Shown: positions 34,198-42,855 of the stretch, one piece after another
Layout: each line of letters begins with the position of its first letter
Position numbering within the stretch: position 1 is the first letter of the stretch
Source of the DNA: Streptomyces parvulus
GTDB taxonomy: Bacteria > Actinomycetota > Actinomycetes > Streptomycetales > Streptomycetaceae
Length of the DNA stretch: 64,000 nucleotides
NCBI RefSeq assembly: GCF_014648855.1
Contig: NZ_BMRX01000004.1
Span: 62,001-126,000 of the forward strand
Reading direction: 5' to 3'
Notes under the pieces: generated by a model
Seen by the model: the letters and a program-made list of their open reading frames with translations, nothing else
The model's database searches: none
Told to the model about the DNA's origin: nothing
Made by a program: the position numbers and the translations under genes

Positions 34198-36158
34198 CCA
34201 TGAGTGCGGGCTGGTACCTGCGGCGCCTGTCCCGGATGGGCCCGCGGGAGATCGGCGGCCGGGCGGGCGACGCCCTGCGCAGGCGGCACTGGCGGTCGGC
34301 GCGACCGCGCGTCCCGAACGTGAGCGGCGCCCGGTTCACCGCGGTCCTGCCGGCGGGCGCCGTCGCCTCGGTGTCCCCGGACGCGGCCAAGCGACTGGTC
34401 GCCGAGGCCGACCGGCTGATGGCCGGGCACGCCGAGTACTTCGGCGTGGTCCGCGACGACCTGGCCGACCCGGACTGGTGGTACGACCCGAAGACCGGCC
34501 GCCGCGCCCCGTGGGGCTACGCCTTCGGTGTGCCCTACCGGGACGAGGACGTGGTCGGGGACGTCAAGCAGATCTGGGAGCTGTCCCGGCACCAGTACCT
34601 CACCGTGCTCGCCGCCGCCTACGCGGTCACCGGGGACGAGCGGTACGCGGAGCGCGTGGCCGGGCACCTGCGGTCCTGGTGGGCGGCGAACGCGCCGCTG
34701 CACGGGGTGCACTGGACCAGCGGCATCGAGCTGGGCATCCGGCTGCTGTCCTGGGTGTGGATCCGGCGGCTGCTCGACGGCTGGCCGGGCGCGGCCGGGC
34801 TGTTCGAGGACAATCCGGTGGCGCTGCACCAGATCTGGCACCACCAGCGCTGGCTGGCGGCGTTCCCGAGCCGGGGGTCGTCGGCGAACAACCACGCCGT
34901 CGCCGAGGCGGCCGGGCAGTTCGCGGCGTCCTGCGCCTTCGGCTGGTTCCCCGCCTCGGCCCGGCTGCGGGACGACGCCCTGCGCTCCCTGGAACGGCAC
35001 CTGCGCGGCAACACCTTCCTGTCCGGCCTCAACCGCGAGCTGGCCACGGAGTACCACGGCCTGGTGCTCGAGCTGGGCCTGGCCGCGCTGGCCGAGGCGG
35101 ACCTCGCCGGTGTGCCGGTGCCGCCGTCGGTCCGGCCGGTGCTGCTGCGGATGACGGACGCCCTCGCGGCGGTCGTCGACGACCGGTTGCGGCCACCGCG
35201 CCAGGGGGACGCCGACGACGGGCACGGCCTGGTCGTGGACGGCGCGGGCACCGACCGCTGGGCCTCGCTGCTGGCCACCGGGGAGGCGGTGTTCGGCCGG
35301 CTCCCCTGGTGGCCGGAGGTGACCGCGGCCGACGTGCGCACCCCGCTGCTGGCGGCGCTCGTGCGGCCGTACCCGGGTGCGACGGCCGCCCCGGTGGCGC
35401 GTCCGGCGAAGCGGCCCGCCCACTTCGCCGATGCCGGACTCACCGTGCTGCGCGGTCCGGACGGGATCTGGTGCCGCTGCGACGGCGGGCCGCACGGGTT
35501 CCTGTCCATCGCCGCGCACGCGCACGCGGACGCGCTGTCCGTCGAGGTACGGCACGACGGCGTCGACGTCCTCGCCGACCCGGGGACGTACTGCTATCAC
35601 GGACAGCCCGTGTGGCGGCGGTACTTCCGGTCGACGCTCGGGCACAACACCCTGGAGCTGGACGGCGCCGACCAGTCCGTCTCCGGCGGGCCGTTCCTGT
35701 GGACCCGGCACGCCCGCAGCCGGGTCCTGGCCGCGGACACCTCCGGCGCTCCCGACGGGGGTTCGTCCCGCTGGTGCGCGGAGCACGACGGCTACCCGCA
35801 CTCCGTGCACCGCCGCCAGGTGGAGCTGACCGCCGGGCGCCGGGAGCTGAAGGTGGTCGACGAGGTGCGCGGACGGGGCGGAGCCGTGCGGCTGGCCTTC
35901 CACCTGGGTCCGGCGATCGCCGCGGTCCTGACGGAGAACCGGGCCGAGCTGAGCTGGACCCGGGACGGCGAGGAGCGCTCGGCCGCACTCGACCTGCCCG
36001 GGCAGCTGCGCTGGCAGGCGCACCGGGGCGAGACCGACCCGCCGCTGGGCTGGTACTCCCCCGGCTTCGGCCGCAGGGAACCCGCGACGACGCTGGTCGG
36101 CACCGGGTTCGCCGACGGCGCGCAGGGGTTCACCACCGTACTCAGGTTCCGCGGCTAG
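34194..36158 (+). CDS. Heparinase II/III-like / alginate lyase-like protein
   Basis: A 654-residue protein with an N-terminal alpha/alpha toroid (~100-400) and a C-terminal beta-sandwich heparinase II/III domain (~400-654). Candidate catalytic residues are N232/N233-H234 (SSANNHAVAEA), Y287-H288 (ATEYHG) and H442/H444-D446 (AHAHADAL). Family members cleave uronic-acid polysaccharides by beta-elimination. There is no signal peptide or membrane helix at the N-terminus (MTMSAGWYLRRLSRMG), so it looks cytoplasmic. That is odd for a polymer lyase but usual for copies in such loci. ATGA coupling to the bi-domain oxidoreductase suggests a joint role in making or tailoring the repeat unit. Confidence 0.88.
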   Translation: MTMSAGWYLRRLSRMGPREIGGRAGDALRRRHWRSARPRVPNVSGARFTAVLPAGAVASVSPDAAKRLVAEADRLMAGHAEYFGVVRDDLADPDWWYDPKTGRRAPWGYAFGVPYRDEDVVGDVKQIWELSRHQYLTVLAAAYAVTGDERYAERVAGHLRSWWAANAPLHGVHWTSGIELGIRLLSWVWIRRLLDGWPGAAGLFEDNPVALHQIWHHQRWLAAFPSRGSSANNHAVAEAAGQFAASCAFGWFPASARLRDDALRSLERHLRGNTFLSGLNRELATEYHGLVLELGLAALAEADLAGVPVPPSVRPVLLRMTDALAAVVDDRLRPPRQGDADDGHGLVVDGAGTDRWASLLATGEAVFGRLPWWPEVTAADVRTPLLAALVRPYPGATAAPVARPAKRPAHFADAGLTVLRGPDGIWCRCDGGPHGFLSIAAHAHADALSVEVRHDGVDVLADPGTYCYHGQPVWRRYFRSTLGHNTLELDGADQSVSGGPFLWTRHARSRVLAADTSGAPDGGSSRWCAEHDGYPHSVHRRQVELTAGRRELKVVDEVRGRGGAVRLAFHLGPAIAAVLTENRAELSWTRDGEERSAALDLPGQLRWQAHRGETDPPLGWYSPGFGRREPATTLVGTGFADGAQGFTTVLRFRG

Positions 36159-36166
36159 GGGGGCTC

Positions 36167-37687
36167 GTGGGGATCAAGGGGCGGCGCGCGGCGCTGCCGG
36201 CCGCACCGCTGGCACTGGCCCTGCTGGTGGCGACCGGCTGCGACGGCGAGGGGGGAGCGCGGCCGGAGCCGTCGGCCGGGCCGGCCTCGGCCGTGGCCCG
36301 CGTGTGCGCGAGGCCGGCGGCCGGTCCGGCGACGGCGCCGGCGGGCGCGGTGAGCGTCGACCCCGCGGTGGCCGGAGACCTCGCCGCGAAGACCAGGACC
36401 AGCCCCCCGGGCACCACGTTCTGGCTGCGCCCCGGCACCCACAGGCTGCTGCCGGACCGGTTCGCGCAGGTCGTGCCGAAGCGGGGCAACCGCTACCTCG
36501 GCGCGCCGGGCGCGGTCCTGGACGGCCACAGGACCAACCAGTACGCCTTCGGCGGCACCGCCCGCGACGTCACCATCCGCCACCTGACCGTGCAGGGCTT
36601 CGTCGCACCGCACGACGAGGGCGTGGTCAACCACGACTCGGCCGACGGGTGGGTGATCGAGCACGCGACGATCCAGAACAACTCCGGCGCCGGGCTGATG
36701 GCGGGTGCCCGCCAGCGGGTCCGCGCGAGCTGTCTGCGCGGCAACGGCCAGTACGGCATGAACGCGTACAAGAGGGCCGGCGGCCTTCGCGGCCTGGTGG
36801 TCGAGGGCAACGAGATCGTGGGCAACAACAAGGACGACTGGGAGCGGCGGAGGCCCGGCTGCGGCTGCACCGGAGGCGTCAAGTTCTGGGCCGTCGACGG
36901 CGCCGACGTGCGCGGCAACTGGGTGCACGACAACCGCGGGGCCGGGCTGTGGGCGGACACCAACAACAACGACTTCCGCATCGAGGGCAACCTGCTGGAG
37001 GCCAACGACGGTGCCGCGCTGATCTACGAGACCAGCTACAACGCGGTGGTCCGCGAGAACACGATCCGGCGGAACAACTGGGTCGAGGGCCGCCGGTACG
37101 CCGACCGGGGCGACACCTTCCCGTTCGCGACCGTCTACGTGTCCGAGTCCGGCGGGGAACCGCGGATCCGCGCCCGCACGAAGAAGATCGAGATATACGG
37201 GAACACCCTGGAGGACAACTGGTCCGGCATCACCCTGTGGGAGAACGCCGACCGGTTCTGCAACAGCCCGGCCAACACCTCGTCCGGCGAGTGCACGTTG
37301 CTGGTGAAGGACACCAGCCGGTGCGTGCGGCCGGCGATCGCCTCCGCGCCGCTGTACGCCGACTGCCGGTGGAAGACCCAGCGCGTGGACATCCACGACA
37401 ACCGCTTCGTGCTGGACAAGTCCGCGGTCGGCTGCGCCGAGGGCTGCGACCGGATGGCGGTGCTGGCCAACTACGGCACCTACCCGGACTGGTCGCCGTA
37501 CCAGGGCGAGCGGGTGGCGGAGGCGATCACCCGCGAGCAGCACAACCGCTGGCACGACAACGTCTACGTCGGGCCGTGGACGTTCGTCGCCCACGACCCG
37601 AGCCGCGTCCTCGACTCCGGCCAGTGGCAGGCGATGCCGTACCGGCAGGACGAGGGAAGTACGTTCGGCTCGCGGGACGGTGGTTGA
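36167..37687 (+). CDS. Right-handed parallel beta-helix lipoprotein
   Basis: A 506-residue exported protein. The N-terminus MGIKGRRAALPA, hydrophobic core LALALLVATG and Cys25 form a lipoprotein signal, so it should be anchored outside the membrane. Residues ~130-400 are rich in N-N-x-G, V-x-G-N and I-x-x-N-x-F-like turns of a pectate-lyase-type beta-helix (for example VVEGNEIVGNN, IEGNLLEANDG, IEIYGNTLEDN). Eight or more cysteines in the later part may form disulfides. Families with this fold include mannuronan C5-epimerases (AlgG) and lyases; the AlgD-like enzyme in the locus makes uronate epimerase or lyase activity attractive, but no catalytic set is proven. GTG 36167 has GGGGGG upstream. 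Confidence 0.82.
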   Translation: MGIKGRRAALPAAPLALALLVATGCDGEGGARPEPSAGPASAVARVCARPAAGPATAPAGAVSVDPAVAGDLAAKTRTSPPGTTFWLRPGTHRLLPDRFAQVVPKRGNRYLGAPGAVLDGHRTNQYAFGGTARDVTIRHLTVQGFVAPHDEGVVNHDSADGWVIEHATIQNNSGAGLMAGARQRVRASCLRGNGQYGMNAYKRAGGLRGLVVEGNEIVGNNKDDWERRRPGCGCTGGVKFWAVDGADVRGNWVHDNRGAGLWADTNNNDFRIEGNLLEANDGAALIYETSYNAVVRENTIRRNNWVEGRRYADRGDTFPFATVYVSESGGEPRIRARTKKIEIYGNTLEDNWSGITLWENADRFCNSPANTSSGECTLLVKDTSRCVRPAIASAPLYADCRWKTQRVDIHDNRFVLDKSAVGCAEGCDRMAVLANYGTYPDWSPYQGERVAEAITREQHNRWHDNVYVGPWTFVAHDPSRVLDSGQWQAMPYRQDEGSTFGSRDGG

Positions 37688-37688
37688 G

Positions 37689-38927
37689 ATGGCCGCCGGG
37701 CACACGCCGAGGACCTTGGGGACGGTCTGGGGGCTGCTGGTCCTCAACACGCTGGGTTCCACCGGGGCGCGGACCATCGTGCCGCTGCCCCGCTCCCTCA
37801 TCCAGATGGTCACCATGGGCGCCCTGGTCGCCGCGTTCGCGCTGGCGTTGGCGGTCAACCTGCGGCTGCGCATCCGGCCGAGCGCCTTCCTGCTGCTGCT
37901 CACCCTGCTGCTGGTGCCGAGCCTGATCTCCAGCGTGAGCCTGGAGTCCGGGTTCGGGGCGCTGTTCCGCTGCGCCCGGCTGGCGCTGTTCGTCGCCACC
38001 CTGTGGCTGCTCAGCCGCTGGTGGGACGGAGGCACGACGTTCGTCCGGCACCACGTCCGGATGTACGCGGTGGTCCTCGGGTCGGTGGCCGCCGGTGCGC
38101 TCGTCTCCCCGGGCGCGGCCCTGCCCGATCTGTACGGCGGGCGGCTGGTCGGCGCGCTGTGGCCGCTCACGCCGCCGCAGATCGGACAGTACGCGGCGGT
38201 GGTCATCGGGCTCACTGTGCTACTGGTGCTGGGCGGCCGCACCGACCGGGCCGGCGCGGCGGTGGTGGTCGTGCCCTCGCTCGTCCTGCTCCTGCTGACC
38301 CACACCCGCACGGCCACGCTGGGGCTGCTCGCCGGGCTGGTCCTCGCGATCGGCTCGCTGGTCCTCACCAGCGCCGCCGCCCGCCGGTTCTTCGCCTGGG
38401 CGGTGCTCTGCGCGGCGGTGGCGGCGGTGGTGTTCGGTTCCGCGCTGCGCGCGTGGTTCCTGCGCGGTCAGAGCGAGGAGAACTTCACCAGCCTCACGGG
38501 CCGGGCCAAGGTGTGGGACGCCCTGCTGGCGGCGCCCCGGACGACCGCGGAGTACCTGTTCGGCGCGGGACTCGGCGACAAGTCCTTCGGCGGGCTGCCC
38601 ATCGACAACAGCTGGCTGGCCGTCTACCACGAACAGGGGGTGACCGGCGTGGCCCTCGTGACCGCGATGGTCGTCGTCCTGGGTGCCGTGGCGCTGCTGC
38701 GGCCGCCCTCGCTCTCCAGGGCCTGCGCGCTCTTCCTGATCGGCTACTGCGCGATCGCGTCGTACACCGAGGCCGGACTCGGCGACGCCTCGCCGTACCT
38801 GCTGCACCTGACCGTGGCCGCGTCGCTGCTGGTCGCCCCGGCCGGCACCGCTCCCCCACCCGCGCCCGCGGCCTCCGCCGGACGGCACGTCCCGCGCTGG
38901 GCCCGCGGCGACTCGGAGGTGATCTGA
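37689..38927 (+). CDS. O-antigen ligase / Wzy-type polymerase
   Basis: A 412-residue integral membrane protein with ten or more predicted helices (long Leu/Val/Ala stretches throughout) and one larger polar segment after the middle (LRAWFLRGQSEENFTSLTGRAKVWDALL), as in the Wzy_C domain. The pattern SLTGR.K.W near residue 265 and the following hydrophilic loop are characteristic. It would polymerise lipid-linked repeat units outside the membrane or attach the finished chain. ATG 37689 is two bases after the beta-helix stop; an in-frame GTG at 37680 overlaps that stop and is an alternative. It is the only polymerase/ligase candidate in the locus. Confidence 0.85.
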   Translation: MAAGHTPRTLGTVWGLLVLNTLGSTGARTIVPLPRSLIQMVTMGALVAAFALALAVNLRLRIRPSAFLLLLTLLLVPSLISSVSLESGFGALFRCARLALFVATLWLLSRWWDGGTTFVRHHVRMYAVVLGSVAAGALVSPGAALPDLYGGRLVGALWPLTPPQIGQYAAVVIGLTVLLVLGGRTDRAGAAVVVVPSLVLLLLTHTRTATLGLLAGLVLAIGSLVLTSAAARRFFAWAVLCAAVAAVVFGSALRAWFLRGQSEENFTSLTGRAKVWDALLAAPRTTAEYLFGAGLGDKSFGGLPIDNSWLAVYHEQGVTGVALVTAMVVVLGAVALLRPPSLSRACALFLIGYCAIASYTEAGLGDASPYLLHLTVAASLLVAPAGTAPPPAPAASAGRHVPRWARGDSEVI

Positions 38928-38928
38928 G

Positions 38929-40170
38929 ATGCACGTCCTCGTGGCGCACAACCGCTACGCCTCGGCGCAGCCGAGCGGCGAGAACAAGGTCGTCGACCAG
39001 GAGGTGGCGCTGCTGCGCGGGGCCGGCCACCGGGTCGGGGTGTTCGAGCGGCGCAGCGACGACATCGCCGCCCGCTCGCTGCCCGGCAAGGCCGCGGTGC
39101 CCCTCCTGGTGCCGTGGAACCCGGCGGTGCGGCGGGAGTTCACCGCGCGGCTGCGGGCCGAGCGGCCGGACGTGGTGCACGTCCACAACGTCTTCCCGCT
39201 CCTGTCGCCCGCAATTCTGGCCGCCTGTGCCGACGCGGGGGTGCCGGCCGTCGCCACGCTGCACAACTACACGCAGGTGTGCCCGCCGGGCACGTTGCAG
39301 CGCGACGGCGGGCCGTGCACCGAATGCGTGGGCTCCGGTCCGCTGCCCGCGGTGCGGCACGGCTGCTACCGGGGCTCCCGGCTGGCGACGGTGCCGCTCG
39401 CGGTGAGCATGTCGGTCAACCGGCGGCGCTGGTGGTCCGGCGTGGAGCGGTTCTTCTGCATCTCGGCCGCCCAGCGCGACGTGCTCGTGGGCGCCGGCAT
39501 GCCGGCCGAGCGGCTCTCGGTCAAGCACAACTTCGTGCCCGAGCCGGGGGTCGTCCGCACCGGCCCCGGCGAGCACCTGCTGTTCCTCGGCCGGCTCGCC
39601 GAGGCCAAGGGCGTGCGGCTGCTGATGGCCGCGTGGGACGAACTGGCCGCCGGCGGCGGGGTGGGCGTGCCGCTCGTGATCGCCGGAGCGGGCCCGCTGG
39701 AGGGGGAGGTGACCGCGTGGGCGGCGGGGCGGGACGACGTGCGCCGCGTCGGGCTGTACGACACGGCGCGGTGCCGTGAGACCCTCGCGCGCTCGGTCGC
39801 CGTGGTCGCGCCGTCGACGTGGCTGGAGGCGTTCGGCCTGGTGGTGGTGGAGGCGATGGCGGCGGGCGTTCCGGCCGTCGCCGCCGGTCACGGCGCCTTC
39901 ACCGAACTGGTCGAGGACGGGGTGACCGGGCTGCTGCACCGGCCGGGCGAGGCCGCCTCGCTCGCCGCGTGCCTGCGCCGGATCACCGCGGAGGCGTCCC
40001 GCAACCGGGAGATGGGGCGGGCGGCCCGGCGCCGTTACGAGCGGGGTTTCAGCCCGGACGTCGGGCTGGAGCGCCTGCTGGAGGGGTACCGCACCGCGAT
40101 CGCGGGTCGGTCAGCACTGGCCCGGGGCGGGCACGCCCGCGCGGGCAGGGGGGATGGGAACAGCACATGA
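38929..40170 (+). CDS. Glycosyltransferase, family 4
   Basis: A 413-residue GT-B enzyme. N-terminal motifs are VLVAHNRYASAQPSGENKVVDQE and VVHVHNVFPLLSP. In the middle, C-rich CPPGTLQRDGGPCTECVG is a typical insertion of polysaccharide GT4 enzymes. The donor domain has LFLGRLAEAKGVRLL, VIAGAGPLE and APSTWLEAFGLVVVEAMAAGVPAVA, where the E of EAFGLVVVE contacts the nucleotide sugar. It adds a sugar to the repeat unit; specificity is not predictable. It starts one base after the preceding stop (TGA then ATG) and overlaps the methyltransferase by ATGA. Confidence 0.9.
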   Translation: MHVLVAHNRYASAQPSGENKVVDQEVALLRGAGHRVGVFERRSDDIAARSLPGKAAVPLLVPWNPAVRREFTARLRAERPDVVHVHNVFPLLSPAILAACADAGVPAVATLHNYTQVCPPGTLQRDGGPCTECVGSGPLPAVRHGCYRGSRLATVPLAVSMSVNRRRWWSGVERFFCISAAQRDVLVGAGMPAERLSVKHNFVPEPGVVRTGPGEHLLFLGRLAEAKGVRLLMAAWDELAAGGGVGVPLVIAGAGPLEGEVTAWAAGRDDVRRVGLYDTARCRETLARSVAVVAPSTWLEAFGLVVVEAMAAGVPAVAAGHGAFTELVEDGVTGLLHRPGEAASLAACLRRITAEASRNREMGRAARRRYERGFSPDVGLERLLEGYRTAIAGRSALARGGHARAGRGDGNST

Positions 40171-41402
40171 CACGATGCCGACTCTGCGGCTCCGAGGCGA
40201 CGGCGAGCGTCGTCGACCTCGGCGCGACGCCACCGTGCGAGAGCTTCCTCGCCGCGGATCAACTGGACCGGCCGGAACCGGCCTATCCGCTCCATCTGCG
40301 GGTCTGCACCGACTGCTGGCTCGCGCAGATACCGCCGCTGATCACACCGGAGGAGACGTTCACGCAGTACGCGTACTTCTCCTCGTACTCGACCTCGTGG
40401 GTGGAGCACGCGCGCACCTTCGTCACCGATGCCGCGGAGCGGCTGTCCCTGGGTCCCGGCGCGTTCGTGGTCGAGGTCGCCAGCAACGACGGGTACCTGC
40501 TGAAGCACGTCAGGGACCGCGGGATCCGCTGCCTGGGCATCGAACCCTCCGTGAACGTCGGGGGCGCGGCCCGGGAGGCGGGGGTGCCCACGCTCACGGC
40601 GTTCCTGGATCCGGACACCGGCGCCGCCGTCCGCGCCGAGCACGGGCCGGCGGACCTGGTGGTCGCCAACAACGTGTACGCGCACATCCCGGACGTGGTC
40701 GGCTTCACCCGGGGGCTGCGCGCGCTGGTCGCCGACGAAGGGTGGGTCTCCATCGAGGTGCAGCACCTGCTGACCCTGATCGAGGAGAACCAGTACGACA
40801 CGATCTACCACGAGCACTTCCAGTACTACACGGTCGCGTCCGCGATCCGGGCGCTGGCGAGCGGCGGGCTGGCCCTGGTGGACGTCGAGCTGCTGCCCAC
40901 GCACGGCGGTTCGGTCCGGCTGTGGGCGCGGCCGGCCGAGGCGGCGGGCGAGCCCGGCGGGCGGGTGGCCGACGTACTGGACCGGGAGAAGGCCGCCGGG
41001 CTCCAGGAGCTTTCCGGGTACGCCGAGTTCTCCGCCCGGGTGGCCAAGGTGCGCCGGGACCTGCTGCGGTTCCTGATCGAGGCGGCCGAGCGCGGCGAGA
41101 CGGTCGTCGGCTACGGCGCGCCGGGCAAGGGCAACACACTGCTGAACCACTGCGGCGTCCGGCCCGACCTGCTGCCGTACACGGTCGACCGCAACCCCTA
41201 CAAGCACGGCAGGTTCACCCCCGGCACCCGCATCCCGATCCTGCCGCCCGAGCGGATCGCCGCCGACCGGCCGGACTACGTCCTCGTCCTGCCCTGGAAC
41301 CTGCGCGCCGAGCTGGTCGAGCAGCTGTCCTACGTGCACGAGTGGGGCGGCCGGCTGGTCTTCCCCATCCCGGAACTGAGCATTGTCGAGGTCAAGCGAT
41401 GA
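40167..41402 (+). CDS. Sugar C-methyltransferase (TylCIII/EvaC-like)
   Basis: A 411-residue three-part methyltransferase: an N-terminal zinc-binding domain (CRLCG at residues 4-8 and a later CTDCW), a central SAM-binding domain with VVEVASNDGYLLK, and the C-terminal domain with GYGAPGKGNTLLN. This is the architecture of NDP-4-keto-sugar 3-C-methyltransferases such as TylCIII and EvaC, which act on a nucleotide-bound 4-keto-deoxysugar. The metal site and the YHEHFQYY segment holding the proposed catalytic Tyr/His are present. With the cytidylyltransferase next to it, the likely substrate is a CDP-linked keto sugar, giving a branched sugar. ATGA overlaps at both ends. Confidence 0.9.
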   Translation: MTRCRLCGSEATASVVDLGATPPCESFLAADQLDRPEPAYPLHLRVCTDCWLAQIPPLITPEETFTQYAYFSSYSTSWVEHARTFVTDAAERLSLGPGAFVVEVASNDGYLLKHVRDRGIRCLGIEPSVNVGGAAREAGVPTLTAFLDPDTGAAVRAEHGPADLVVANNVYAHIPDVVGFTRGLRALVADEGWVSIEVQHLLTLIEENQYDTIYHEHFQYYTVASAIRALASGGLALVDVELLPTHGGSVRLWARPAEAAGEPGGRVADVLDREKAAGLQELSGYAEFSARVAKVRRDLLRFLIEAAERGETVVGYGAPGKGNTLLNHCGVRPDLLPYTVDRNPYKHGRFTPGTRIPILPPERIAADRPDYVLVLPWNLRAELVEQLSYVHEWGGRLVFPIPELSIVEVKR

Positions 41403-42208
41403 AGGTCGTCCTGTTCTGCGGCGGTTACGGACTGCGGATGCGCAACGGCACCTCCGACGACGTGCCCAAGCCGATGGCGATGGTCGGCCCGCGGCCGCTG
41501 ATCTGGCACGTGATGCGCTACTACGCGTACTACGGGCACACGGAGTTCATCCTGTGCCTCGGCTACGGGGCCCACCACATCAAGGACTTCTTCCTCAACT
41601 ACGAGGAGACGGCCTCCAACGACTTCGTGCTGCGCGGCGGGCGGCCCGAGCTGCTCTCCACCGACATCGCCTCCTGGACGATCACCTTCGCGCAGACCGG
41701 CATCGAGTCCCCGATCGGGGAGCGGCTGCGCCGGGTGCGGCACCACCTGGACGGCGACGAGATGTTCCTCGCCAACTACGCCGACGTGCTCACCGACGCC
41801 CCCCTGCCGGAGATGATCGACCGGTTCGCCCGCCGCGACGCCGGGGCGTCGATGATGGTGGTGCCGCCGCAGTCCTCCTTCCACTGCGTGGACCTCGGCG
41901 AGGACGGCCTGGTCGGCGGGATCACGCCGGTGAGCGAGCTGCCGCTGTGGGAGAACGGCGGCTACTTCGTGCTGCGCCAGGAGGTCTTCGACCACATCCC
42001 GGAGAACGGGGACCTGGTGGCCGACGGCTGCGCTCAACTGGCCAAGCAGGGCAGGCTGGTGGCCCACCGGCACCGCGGCTTCTGGAAGCCGACCGACACG
42101 GTGAAGGAGCGGGCGGCGCTCGACGCCGGCTACGCGCGGGGAGAGCGCCCGTGGGCCGTGTGGGAGCGGGACGGCGCGGGGGCGGGCGCCGGGGTGGGGT
42201 CCGTATGA
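41399..42208 (+). CDS. rfbF: Sugar-1-phosphate cytidylyltransferase (RfbF-like)
   Basis: A 269-residue nucleotidyltransferase. The N-terminal nucleotide loop FCGGYGLRM followed by VPKPMAMVGPRPLIWHVMRYYAYYGHTEF and LCLGYGAHHIKDFF is that of glucose-1-phosphate cytidylyltransferase. The metal-binding Asp lies in ANYADVLTD, and the KP motif is in FWKPTDTVKE. It would activate a hexose 1-phosphate as a CDP-sugar. The C-terminal tail is Gly/Ala-rich and variable. ATGA coupling on both sides makes it part of the C-methyltransferase / PIG-L module. Confidence 0.88.
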   Translation: MKVVLFCGGYGLRMRNGTSDDVPKPMAMVGPRPLIWHVMRYYAYYGHTEFILCLGYGAHHIKDFFLNYEETASNDFVLRGGRPELLSTDIASWTITFAQTGIESPIGERLRRVRHHLDGDEMFLANYADVLTDAPLPEMIDRFARRDAGASMMVVPPQSSFHCVDLGEDGLVGGITPVSELPLWENGGYFVLRQEVFDHIPENGDLVADGCAQLAKQGRLVAHRHRGFWKPTDTVKERAALDAGYARGERPWAVWERDGAGAGAGVGSV

Positions 42209-42852
42209 TCCGGCTCGGCGACGGGGGCGCGGACCGGGTCGTGGCGGTGGGCGCGCACTGCGACGACATCGCCATCGGGGCCGGCGGGACGCTGCTCACG
42301 CTGTGCACGGCACGACCGGGTGTGCGCGTCGACGCGCTGGTGCTGTCCGGCGGTGGCGGAGAGCGGGAGCGGGAGGAGCGGGCGGCGCTCGAGGCCTTCT
42401 GCCCGGGGGCCGACCTGCGGCTGACCGTGCTCAAGCTGCCGGACGGCCGGATCCCCGCGCACTGGGAGGAGGCCAAGCGGGCGGTCGAGGAGCTGCGCGG
42501 GCGGAGCGAGCCGGATCTGGTGCTGGCGCCGCGCACCGACGACGCACACCAGGACCACCGCGGCCTGGCGGAGCTGATGACCACCGCGTTCCGCGACCAC
42601 CTCGTGCTCCGCTACGAGATCGTCAAGTGGGACGGCGACCTGGGGCGCCCGGTGGCGTACCAGCCGCTGTCGCCCGAGACCGCCGAGCGGAAGGTGCGGC
42701 TGCTCCAGGAGCACTACCCCTCGCAGCGGCACCGGGCCTGGTTCGACCGGGAGGCCTTCCTCGGTCTGGCCCGGATCCGCGGCATCGAATGCCACGCGCG
42801 CTACGCCGAGGCGTTCGCGGTCACCAAACTCACTCTCAACCTGGGGGGCTGA
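42205..42852 (+). CDS. PIG-L/LmbE-family deacetylase
   Basis: A 215-residue zinc hydrolase. Metal ligands are in A17-H18-C19-D20-D21 (the usual AHPDD with Cys for Pro) and DAHQDH. Family members remove acetyl groups from GlcNAc-linked substrates or related amides. In this module a deacetylation of an acetamido sugar or removal of another N-acyl group is plausible. The full length is short but typical of the bacterial subfamily that co-occurs with RfbF-like enzymes. It overlaps the preceding gene by ATGA and is followed after three bases by the epimerase gene. Confidence 0.9.
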   Translation: MIRLGDGGADRVVAVGAHCDDIAIGAGGTLLTLCTARPGVRVDALVLSGGGGEREREERAALEAFCPGADLRLTVLKLPDGRIPAHWEEAKRAVEELRGRSEPDLVLAPRTDDAHQDHRGLAELMTTAFRDHLVLRYEIVKWDGDLGRPVAYQPLSPETAERKVRLLQEHYPSQRHRAWFDREAFLGLARIRGIECHARYAEAFAVTKLTLNLGG

Positions 42853-42855
42853 ACC

